A stretch of 64,000 nucleotides of DNA from Adiantum capillus-veneris (taxonomy: Eukaryota > Streptophyta > Polypodiopsida > Polypodiales > Pteridaceae), in assembly GCA_014529385.2 (NCBI GenBank), contig CM043951.1:110150469-110214468 (forward strand), written 5' to 3'. The translations under genes were made by a program, and so were the position numbers. Below are positions 35,783-46,440 of this stretch, one piece after another (the stretch's first letter is position 1; each line of letters opens with the position of its first letter). The notes under the pieces are model-generated. The model had not been told where the DNA came from. It made no database searches and saw only the letters and a list, made by a program, of their open reading frames with translations.

Positions 35783-37836
35783 TAGTTTGCCACACCTCAA
35801 CCTGCTAGATCACTCATGATTCGCAATAGAAAAGAGAAGTTGTAGGCCAAATGATGGTATAATCAGCCACATGATCATGTGATTATAACACTGGTGCTCA
35901 ACCACAGTCATCAATCTTGCACCACACTTCTTCGACATGTTGCCATTCACACGTGTTTTGTGGGGTACCATCCAAGTCAGCAAGCTGATATGTGCCATTT
36001 AGAAACCTTTCTAAAACAAGGAATTAAGGATCTAATTTCCACTTTACTTGAAACTTATTTTGAAAATCATTATCAAGCTTGATATTGTAACGAAGAACCA
36101 TGTAACCCTTCTTGATGTCTTTGTCTTTCACCTTCTCAGTTGCCTTTGCTTGATTGTTCTTCAACACCTACTCATAATTCTCAAAAGCAAGAAACCTATC
36201 CAATTGTGCATATTGAAAATAAAAAATCCTCTCTTTGAGTGAGTCAATAGCCTCCTATTTAAGCTTTAACATCATCCTCAAATCTAGTATCTCCACTTCA
36301 ATAGGAAGCACATACTCTTTCACAAAACCTAGGTGGAAGTGAGAGAAGTCGGTACATGTAAGCCCATAGAGCATAAGATAGCTCTAGCTCCAAAGTCTTC
36401 ACATTATTTTTTCATCTTTGTAAGCATATTTGTGATCTTTCCATTAAACCTTTCATTCATATCATTGTGTTGGGGATAATAGGAAGTAGTAACTACAATG
36501 CACACGAAGCTTCTCACATAGATAATCCACCAGCTCTCCCCTGACACATGAACCCTTGTTAGAAATTAGCTCCAATGGAATGCCAAATTTGCAGGAAATA
36601 TCTTAATATACAAATTGGGAAACATATTTTCTTTTGATTTGCTTAATAGATTTGTCTTCTGCCCACCTAGATAGATAGTCAACATCAAAAGCATGTAACA
36701 TTTGTCTCTAGCTATTATAGGTAGAGGAACTATTGCATAAGAATCCCACTTTTCAAACACATCATATGCAATAATGGTGCCTCTAACTTCTAATTTAAGA
36801 ACCCTAGTTTCCATTCTTTGGCATTCTTCACAATACCTGCAGAAATGATGAACATCACATTGGATGCTTGGCCACACATATCCCTCCTACAAGATTTTAT
36901 GCAAAGCAATCTTTGAAGAAAAATGACCACCACAAGAACCCTCATTACACCCTTGATTGGTTTGCAAGCTTTAAAAACCTAAATTATTCAACATCTTGAG
37001 TCCCAACTTTGATACACAAGCTTGAGTGATACTGCATACCTATGCACCTCCATCAATATAAGCCTCTCCACTGCACTTCCTCTTATATCAAGCATCCATA
37101 GTAGGGAATATATTGGATAGCTCATTCTAAAATAGGACTCTCGGAGACCCCCTACAAGCTCCTTCTTCATAGGGTTGACCACATACTTCCATTTTTTGTT
37201 TAACTTAGCACATCCCCATGAGTTGCTAAAAGGTAAGATCATCCTTTCTACTCATCAAATCAATCCTTAAACTATAATTTTACTTCCCTTATTTCAAAGG
37301 AAGATTAGATGCCGTGTAATGTTGCTTGGGTTTTTTCTTCTTCTTCTCTTTATCTTTACCTATTTCAACCTGGTTTTCTTTTTTATGGTTGGGACTCGCA
37401 TCACTCATGTCAAGATCTCTTGTAACCCTCTTACCTACACGCATGGCCATAGCTCCTGAATCTACCTCGTTCTTCTCCAAATGGATTATTCTTACCGCCT
37501 TTATCTTGCCCCTTCTCTTCACCTATCAACCCACTTGGTCTTGCTTCCGCTTTCACCTCAATACCATAATCTTGAGCTCAATAAGGAATCTGTGAAGGAA
37601 AAGAAAATATTATACCATCCATTCTCCTTGATTTGTCACATTGAGAGATTTTATAACCCCATTCACCACAATTAGAGTAATGAAGCATAACCCCTTTTCT
37701 AGCCATGCCTCTTCCTCTACCACCCACAAACCTCTCAATGCTTTCATAGCCACATCCATATCCATACCTTTGACCTCTTCCACCTCCCATCATATGTACA
37801 CTAAGATTCTTCATAATACCTACCGCCTCTTGCATC

Positions 37837-37950
37837 TGTCATGCCAAAAGCATACCCAAGGGGGGTCACGAACCCGGGCCAAGAGACCGGCTGCCAAGGG
37901 CTATATATATAGGAGGTTGGGTGGTGAATCCTAGACGGCAGTTCCTATCA
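37837..37950 (+). repeat. LTR-like end of short-LTR element, copy B
   Basis: 114 bp, TG...CA, followed by the primer site at 37952. Shares ordered phrases with 19364-19506. LTRs this short are typical of TRIM elements. Confidence 0.55.
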
Positions 37951-39763
37951 CTGGTATCAGAATTCAGGGGAGGGGAGAGCTATGGAGGAGGGAGGAAGGT
38001 TTTTCATGGAATACAGGGCGTTGCATGTGCTCTCTCTATCTGTCTCGATCCATGGTACACTGCCTCTGCAAAGCCAATGCTAAAGAAGAAGACCATGGGA
38101 AGGCAAGCTTAGCGATGGTGTGGATGGAAGTCGGGATCGAAGTCGAGGTGCATGAAATTGGTTGCGCTTTGGCTTGCTGGGTTCAAAGGGCAGAAAGCGA
38201 TCAAGTTAAACACTAAAGTGCCATCATTGGGTGCCTATGGCGGGCACTACAGGCTCACCTTCCTCCTCAGCAACTGGCAGTGCTGCACAGGCTTTTTGGG
38301 GAGCCCCTTTTCACACCACAAACGCCCAAGGTTTAGGTTTTAATCAAACAAGGGGAAGGAAGGGTGCCCACGGTTGACAGACCCCCCATTCAACCCTCTT
38401 GAACTCGCCATCGGTAAACTTGAATGGGACGGCCAAAGCGGTCCATGGGTCAAATCAAATTAAATGTCTGTCATTTCTCAAAAATTGCAGAGATTTTGAG
38501 TGGTACAATTGGAGAAACTCATGCAAAGTAAGCCATGATGGGTACCAAGGAGGGCATGCAAGGGTTGCTTTGCCATGGGTCGAGACAAAACCTGCATGTT
38601 TTTGACACCATATTCGGCAAATTGAGGAACTGATGAGGGGTTCAAAGCAAGTCGACAAGGCCAAAGTGCAAAGTTTTCAAAAAATTGAGGAACATGCAAC
38701 GTAATCTTCTTGGTTACAATAAGCATGCAACAAGGGAGTAATTGGTGGCAAGGGGTTGTTTCACTAACTGCTTCAAGCAATCTAGATGAGAACATGTACC
38801 TCTGACAAGAAATTTCTCCAGTTTCTAGGAATTCTCCAAAGAGGTTCAACATTGGCATGGCTACGAGCCAATACACCGGATTTGTTGATGCTATTACATA
38901 CATTACCGTAAGAATCTTAAGCAAGTTGATTTTAATGTTTTAAATTATAGTTTCATGGAATCTTGTAGCTCTATCCACATTCCACGCACAAAAATCCAAG
39001 GTTGCCTCCGTGAGGCAAGTGTCTGCGGTTAGGTAAACATCCAAAGTCGGGCTATTATATTATATCATGCAAAGGCATGGCAACTTGGTAATATTATAGT
39101 ATATCATGAGGAGTAGAACAGCCTATTTCTAGACTTGATACTACCGCAAGAAGAAACTACTCCAAAAGCAAGGTGCAATATGGAGTTGTTAGTTCATCGA
39201 TTGCGTAATAAGACGCGCAAGGGCTGTGAGCCACAATAAAGAGAGGAAAGTCTCTGGGACCACTTGTTACAGCAGCTTGAGAAGCAGTAAGGGGTTTTTC
39301 TCTGCCATATTCTAGATTTGCAATTTTGCTAGGACATGGTTCCTAGGAAAACTATTTTTACACATCTGTCTACAAATATTATATTTCCACCTATTTGGAA
39401 TATTCTATTAGTATACCAACTTGGGGGGAAACTTGCCAAGATGTCTGCAGGTTTTTAAATCACACGAGGGTGTATATGATACATTTGCTAACTCCCTCAA
39501 GCAGTACATATGGATATGAAAAAAATTCGATCGAATTACCAAAAATCTGACCACAAGTGGGTGACAAGGTTAGTAAATGTCAAGTTATGTTTGTTTTATC
39601 TAGTTTTTACTCTTCACTTTGCAAAACACCTCTCTGCTCTGCAAAGCAAAGTGCTTGGGTAGACTCCATACGAAGCCGTTGTACAAAGCAAAATGATTTG
39701 CCAGACTTCATGTAAAGCATGACTTCTCTTATGTGCAAAGGTATTAGCGATTCACTTTAGATC
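37837..39763 (+). mobile_element. Short-LTR (TRIM-like) element, copy B
   Basis: Starts with a 114 bp LTR-like segment (37837-37950, TGTCATGCC...CCTATCA, TATATATA in the middle), one base, then TGGTATCAGAAT, a good initiator tRNA-Met primer site. A GGGGAGAGCTATGGAGGA leader follows, shared with copy A. Further on, a Cys/Trp-rich piece (NCRDFEWYNWRNSCK) lies between an acceptor-like TTGCAG (38490) and a donor-like GTAAGC (38528), at a place comparable to copy A's Cys-rich exon. The distal half matches copy A in patches to about 39763. No second LTR and no retroelement protein are seen. Confidence 0.5.
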
Positions 39764-40284
39764 AACAATAATGGCACACATCTTCAGCACTACGTGTATA
39801 TAAGCTCACAATTTACGCAACGACGCACTGTGATGTATCCATGTCAGTGTAATCATGCAAAGCACGTATACCAACGGCTCACATGGTTGAGACTGTCATT
39901 GAAGCCAAGGGATTATTACTCTATTTTTTTCTTTGTATGCATGAAATACTAGTATGTTGGTTGTACAACACCCATCATTGCATACACTTCCGCTATAGCA
40001 CTAGCCACTCTATCCAGGACGCTCTCAGCTATGGATATTTTAAAACATTTTGAGTTTATGTTTATTCACAGGCAAAGTGCCATACATATGCACCCTGATA
40101 CAGTAACAATCACATACAAGGTAAGACGGTCAAGATGTAACTTATGATACCTCTCTCCATGAGGGCATGGTTCAAGTACATTGTTGTATGCTTATAAGAT
40201 AACCTATGACATAGACATGGTCTAAACTAAAGCCTCTGCAAGGGCATATAATACATTAGCATCCGGGGTTTTTCCTCAATCCAG

Positions 40285-40287
<3 letters not shown>

Positions 40288-40361
<74 letters not shown>
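40288..40361 (+). repeat. Long (TC)n microsatellite
   Basis: About 37 uninterrupted TC units, the longest simple repeat in the window outside the 63 kb array. Confidence 0.97.
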
Positions 40362-40363
<2 letters not shown>

Positions 40364-41005
40364 AATTCTATGCGGGAAAGGTGAACCTAGGCATGATTTT
40401 ATTGACATCTTTCTATGTCAATTTGATAATAGAAAGGGCTATGAGACAACATGAAGGCGGTAATAGGAAGGGCTACGAGCCCACACGAAGGGCTAAGCGC
40501 CATCTATTGCCACCAAGTCATGACTCCCTGATGAGGACCCATTGATGACCCTTGATTTCTCGGCTTTCACTTCAGCCTTTGGTTCTACATTGATTTCATG
40601 TTGATTAAGATTCTCTCCACTCTTTATTCTTGGCAATTTCAACCACCTCTTTAGAGGTCCTTGGTTGATTGAGGTCCATCTTCAAGTGTAGGTCTCTTCT
40701 CAAGATTGCAAAAAACCTGTCCTTCATTAACATGGGTGGAGGAATTTAATCCCACAAAGATGTACACCACTTTGTCCATAACACATTGAATTCCTTCACA
40801 AAGTCTTTTATGGTTTGGATTTCACCTTCCACTAATCTTTGAATCGACTATCAGACCTTCAACGGGTCCTCCACATGTTGAAAATGTATAAGGAAAGCAT
40901 GCCTTACCATTTGATAGGTCATAACTTGAGGATGTTGAACTGATTGCAACTCTTTTTTTATCCTTTCAACCACTCTCAATTATCTTCCTTCAGACAAAAG
41001 TAAAA

Positions 41006-41020
41006 GATCCGAAGCACCAA
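41006..41020 (-). promoter_or_regulatory. Primer binding site of G2 minus copy
   Basis: TTGGTGCTTCGGATC directly follows the CA end of the 5' LTR (41021) on the minus strand. I cannot name the tRNA with confidence. Confidence 0.55.
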
Positions 41021-42045
41021 TGTTGGGTCCTGTTTGTCAGCAAGAAGGTAACAAAACTCCATTTTCTCAATGAAACCTTTCGCACTTTTGTTTTACTTTC
41101 CATGAAACTCTGAAAAACTGAATGATATGGCTCCCAAAACCTGTAAACTGAAAGTAACTTGAAGCAATTCCTCGATGGCGGGTACCATAACACAATTGGA
41201 AAAACAAGATCAAGGGGCATCTCTATAGCAATGTCTCCCAATAGCGCTGAAGACAAAAATTCAGCACCACAAACCATGTCAAGATAACTTCCACAACTCA
41301 AAATTAAGTGATCCCTTGGGAATTTACAAACACACCCACCCAAAAGACCACCACCAAAACTAAGAAGCACATGCCCTTGAATGGAATTACAACACATACC
41401 GACCAATGCATTTGAGAAAAAGAGATTCCCCATTCACCAAAGAGTTCTTCAAAATCACAATTTTCAAGTGTATACACACCACCAAAACAAGCAATCTCCT
41501 ACAACTCACTCTATATCAAACTGCCTGTGGGCTACCATATCATGTACCCTACGGGAAAAAGACTATATTTCCCAAACCTCTACTCCCAAATGGATGCTTT
41601 CAAGCCTCAAAAATTCATCTCACTTTCTAAAACAAAGTTTTAAAGACGACAAATTTTCAAATCTACACATCTCCATGTGCAAAACTGGTAGAAACAACAA
41701 CCTGCTATGGCTCGACTACACATAAGAAGGGCTAATCGAGGACAAAAAACTACATGAGAAAAGCATGAAGAAGGAACAACGAGAGAAAACCTACGAATTT
41801 CTTCTATTTGGATAAATGTTTCTATGTTGTACATGAGTTTCTATTACATATAAGTGACACTTCAAAAAACTCACAGCCACCCAAGGCAACCCGACAAGTG
41901 ACGCTATACTAAGGACTTGCACTACATGTCCATGTTCTTACTAAAGAAAGCTAAAAACCCCACAAAAAGAAAGCTCAAACATGTTTTTAACCATGTCCAT
42001 ATGTATAAATTTACAAAAATTGGCGTGTACAAGATGCGTGCAATA
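41021..42045 (-). repeat. 5' LTR of G2 minus copy
   Basis: About 1025 bp. Its minus-strand start aligns with the LTR starts at 35782 (minus) and 22664 (plus); its end ACCCAACA is followed by the primer site. Confidence 0.75.
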
Positions 42046-42760
42046 ACGTGTCTACTCTTAAGCATCACTTTGAGATGTTAAGTGAGTCCATGACTCTGCA
42101 GGGCAGTCACAATACAAGTCTGTCGGGAGTAACCTAAGAAGGCTTGAAAGTTGAAAGCTGGGTCTGTCCTACACAGGTCCTACTGCAATGCCACAGACTA
42201 ACCCTGCCCTAAATTTACAGGTTCCTTTCACCTATCCGTAAGAGCCGTCGGCCCAACCACAGCAGGATTACCCCCACGTTAAGATAGTCAAAAGGTATCA
42301 CCTTGTAATTAGCTTCGACACGTTCTCTGCATGGCTTTTGGCTTGTCATTTCTTCTTTTCAGTTGCCCTGCTGGCGGTATAACCTATCAGCCTTCGAGCC
42401 GCCACCCTTATACGGTGTAGCAACAAACCCTCGCACCTTAGCACATTCACCTCCCTGATCTGGCCTGGCCAGTCGGATGTCCCCAACCACACTATTACTA
42501 GAGGCAGCTAATCGGCCTGACTGCGGTTTTGTGAATCCACCCATGAGGTCAAAACCCGGCCGGCATTAGACCTGCAAACAATACCTTCAAGCTAAGCCAC
42601 GGAAGCCATCCGCCAGAATAGGCAATGTGTATTCCAACCCATTCTTCATCAAAGCCGCATATGGCTATCTCACGGTTGCCAAATATAAGATCAGTCGTGG
42701 AGAATTAAGGGAAAGGTAACGACGCCTTCACGGGGACGAGCACATGCTCATCCATTGCAC
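42046..42760. other. GC-richer block of unknown origin
   Basis: Base composition is visibly higher in G+C than the flanks and contains no repeat found elsewhere in the window. A 61-codon frame on the minus strand (42544-42359) reads MGGFTKPQSGRLAASS... and matches nothing I know. Phrases such as GAGCCGTCGGCCC give it the look of structured organellar or RNA-like DNA, but I cannot identify it. Confidence 0.35.
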
Positions 42761-42908
42761 GGATCATGGCATCAACATTGTCGAGTAAAAAACCTGGCCA
42801 TCAAATCTACGCTTCTTGTCTGGGCCTGCTTGTGTTCGAAGCAAAGAAATGTTGCTATTTTCAGAATAGTAAAATTGGCTTCTTCTGAAGTAGGTTGAGG
42901 GAGTTCTA

Positions 42909-42913
<5 letters not shown>

Positions 42914-42952
<39 letters not shown>
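42914..42952 (+). repeat. (CT)n microsatellite
   Basis: About 19 CT units followed by a short CA run. Confidence 0.95.
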
Positions 42953-42958
<6 letters not shown>

Positions 42959-42977
42959 GCATCCACATGTGGGTGAT

Positions 42978-43181
42978 GGCTCCACCCTCCCCCTCCTCTT
43001 CATCTTCTTCTTCTTCTCTTCTCTATCTCTCTTTTGTTTTTGGGAATTGTTCTTATATTACATCATCTCATATATTACATCAATTACATCATCTCTCCTC
43101 CACCTGTCCATCAGATACTTTTACCGCGTCAACAGACGAGTGCTGGCTCCACCCTCCCCCTCCTCTTCATCTTCTTCTTCT

Positions 43182-43234
<53 letters not shown>

Positions 43235-43321
43235 TCTTTTCTTTTTGGGGGGGATTGTTCTTATATTACATCAATTACATCATCTCTCCTCCACCTGTCC
43301 ATCAGATACTTTCACAGCCTA
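42978..43321 (+). repeat. Two-copy tandem repeat, period 167 bp, with CT microsatellite
   Basis: 42978-43144 and 43145-43321 both start GGCTCCACCCTCCCCCTCCT and end in CACCTGTCCATCAGATACTT plus a short tail. The second copy has an expanded CT run (about 43187-43231). A weaker third end (TTGTCCATCAAATACACTGA) lies at 43342. The Ser/Leu-rich frames over this region only reflect the CT text. Confidence 0.9.
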
Positions 43322-43379
43322 CTCATAAACCGACAGCATCTTTCTCTCAGTTGTCCATCAAATACACTGACACAGTCAT

Positions 43380-46300
43380 TTTTTCCTTATAATCTCCCAT
43401 TGAATAGTGACTCTACACAAGGAAACCTTATCAAAGCAAGGATAGTTTCTGGCATTCCAGACAAAGAATACTAACCAGACTCTCAATGATTGTAAAGAAA
43501 AGTCAATTGCTTCATCAGGAACATAGATAGACCAAATTTCATAGCGTACATAGTCAGTTTCACAGGCATCCATGGCTATACATGTTGAATGATCCTAGTA
43601 ACTTTGACTAGCTGAAAGAGTCTTCGGAGAGCAGTTGCTTGTTCTCCTACTATCATTTGAGTCCGAGGTCCTTTACTGCTGAAAGATTAATCTTCAATGA
43701 TGTCATGCACCCTCTAATCCAAAATTCCTCTAGCAATTTTCATAAGAAGTAAAACTTCTTTCAGTTGAGTTCTAACCTCCTTCATACACCTGTATGTAGG
43801 TCTGTTTCCTAGCAGTAGATCCAGTTCAAGAGCTAAAGAGTGTCGGGTCTGCAGTGGACTTTCACTGCCAATGTGGATTGATTGTCATATCATCAAAAGT
43901 CAGCTTCCACTCAGGTACTCTTTTCAGTAGCTGGATTCTACACGAATGCTCAGGTAATTGACACAGCTCTTGATCATGAAAGGCAGTTGATTTTCAATGC
44001 TGAATAGTTTTTTGGCACCTATATACAGCCTTTGAAAGCGTTCCAGGTCAGAGATAAGTGTCATCTCCAAATACTTCCTAGTAATAGGAGCTTGTTGATG
44101 TCTTAATCTCTTGTTCAGTGTGATGAGATGTAAGGATTGCTACTCATCAGCCTTTAAGGATTCAACCACAGCTTTACCTTTTCCTTTGCCGTCCAGACTG
44201 TGTCGTGATTGGTGTACTAAAGAACCTCCAGTGTTTCCCTTCTATCCACTGCCTTACTGTTGATCATCAGAACGCTGGCCCCTCGATTGCTGGTCTCTGG
44301 CTGGTCATTGTTGCATTCACTTCCCCCTGTGGCAGCTGATCCACCGGCTCCAGATCTTGAGGGTGGGGAAGGAGGAATATCATCATTATCATCAGGTTAT
44401 CTATTGGGTTGTCCTCACCTTCCTCATCCTGCTCTTCTTCCCTCGTAGAATCCTCATCAAGGTCATTTTGCTTATCAATATAATCCATAATGGCTTGATT
44501 TGCTAAAGCGATGTTGTATTCAGAGAGCTTGTCTTGCAAATCACTCTGCATGGTCTCCATAAGTGCCTTCAGATTGTCCATATTCAGAGTGATGTTGCCT
44601 TCTAGAGTCAGAATATCAGCAAGGTTATTATAGATATATCTTTCTGTAAGGAAAGCCTTCAATGCAATGTGGGTTGTCAGCAGCGTGTTGAAGTCTACCC
44701 TCTTCATTCTCTGCATAGTCTAAAATCTTTCAGCATGTCTTATAGCTTCTGTCTTGTCTTCATTTAATTGCCTATTCTCTGTTTTGAGCTTACAAAGCTT
44801 TGCTTTAGCTCCTTAATTGTTCATGATGACCGGTTTTCAACAATACTATGCCTAAGAGATTGTGTCCCGATATTCTTCTGAAGTTTCTGAATCTGTTGAT
44901 GGCTGCTTCTTAGTTCTTCTTTCAGCTTAGACACTTTATCAAGGGAAGCTGATGCATCCATCATCTGTCCCAAGGCATTGACAATGGTGTTCCATGATGA
45001 CTAGATAAGCACAGAGCAACCATCAGCTATTCTTGCCGGGTCAGATTGGACTAACTCATAAACCGTAACAGGAGCCACGTATGGTAATGTTGTCAAATCA
45101 GGTTTTTGAAGAATTAGTTGGCCTTTGAGAGAGGGATGTTGTAACTGCTGCAGTCTATTCTTCTTAGCTATGGATAAAGTCAATTCAGTGAAAGGAATTT
45201 TGTTGGTTTGACTGGTAGTGCTAAGCCCTTTCCCATGCTATTGACCGCCACCAGTTTAGCGCTTGACATTTCTTGCTAGCTTGTTCCAACACTAGAGTTT
45301 TTTTTTCAAGTATGGACGAAGTTTGGCCTACTGAGGACTTTTCAATAGGCAAGGGCTTGACTTGATGCTCCAGTTGCTTCAGTAAAGCACTGCTTTTGGC
45401 CAAAGTAATCTTTGATTTGTTTGAACCACCGGCCACCACCTGTGTGGCCTTCCTCTTCTGTCTAGTTAGAGCCAATCGATTGCCTGGAGCCTCTTCGTCT
45501 GAAGAGAGCTCAACATTGCTAGTGTCTGAAATGGGCTTCAGATTCCAAGCCATCCTTACTTTGTAATTAGATTCTAGAGCAGTTGCTCAGTATAGAAATC
45601 GCCAGACATGCCAAGCTTTGAATGCATTCTGAGATTTCAGCTTGACAGTCTGCTAGAGCACATTATGAGATAAGATCTGAAATAAGTTGGTTTGAGTTGT
45701 AGCATCTAATCTTGTTGCAAGCAACATGGCAAACAGCTTTTCTAGCACATATGTGGGATTGTTCTTCAAGCTAACAGCCTCAGCAACAAACCTGTAGGCT
45801 GAAGGGACATCTAGTCGTATTGATGGAACCCCTTGTGCACTAGCCTTTCATTTCTTCTTGGCTGCTTCATCCTCTTTCAGAGTCGAACTTATCTGTTCTG
45901 CAAACGCTATGGTCGGCTTTGGCTCACTGGGCATTTTGAAAGCATATTAAGCAATGGCTTCGGGAGTTGCTTTGACTTTTACACCATTGACAATAGCACT
46001 ACCGTCCTTGGCAGTAAAAGAATCAAGAACCTGCTTGATGATGGCCATATCAAAATCTATCCTTGTAGCTTGTACCACAACATGCAAATCCCATAGATGC
46101 AGCAACGCTTCGGCCGGCTTAGTAAACACATACCTTTGTATCCTGCTATGTGGGATAAGTGGTAGAGAAGCTTGAAGGGAGTTGATGATTGCTGCATTTT
46201 CATATATGGTATCCTACATCTTCTCCGACATTTTCGTTCTACCCATACACTGTGAGAACAGTAAGTCTGTAGAGGAAAGAAGACTTACTTGTATATTCAA

Positions 46301-46440
46301 AGCCACAGCAAAGTGTGCCGGGTAGGGATAGACAGTGATCGACAGATTCTTCTGTAAAGGAGATTTGTGGTTGTAGTGAAGAATCCTAAGAGCTAGCTTG
46401 GCGATGGCGAGTGTGTAATAGCAGGTAGGCGTCATGTAGG
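43380..46440 (-). mobile_element. Extra 3' coding block of the Tat-like element
   Basis: Downstream of integrase on the same strand. Contains the phrase KQVLDSFTAKDGSAIVNGVK (about 46.0 kb), which resembles VWEFVTSIKEDGVAKVTDLH in the 3' block of the 15 kb element, then Lys/Ser-rich text near 45.4 kb and an acidic Asp/Glu tail near 44.4 kb. The role is unknown. Similar frames occur in other Tat elements. Confidence 0.6.

Larger units (their letters stand above)
35121..42045 (-). mobile_element. Ty3/Gypsy retrotransposon family G2, minus-strand copy, with nested insertion
   Basis: Both LTRs are present: the 5' LTR at 42045-41021 and a truncated 3' LTR at 35782-35121. The primer site follows the 5' LTR at 41020-41006 (TTGGTGCTTCGGATC). 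Inside, reading leftward: gag-like text at 41.0-40.4 kb, the nested short-LTR element, a Gly/Arg/Tyr-rich knuckle region near 37.7 kb, protease-like text at 37.2-37.0 kb that matches 19.55-19.83 kb, and integrase text at 36.9-36.5 kb. Reverse transcriptase is not recognised. Heavily broken and clearly older than the Copia and short-LTR insertions. Confidence 0.8.

Noticed and set aside
42967-43474. Ser/Leu-rich frames that look like membrane proteins
   Set aside because: All three frames are open only because the DNA is CT-rich and tandemly duplicated; there is no gene context.
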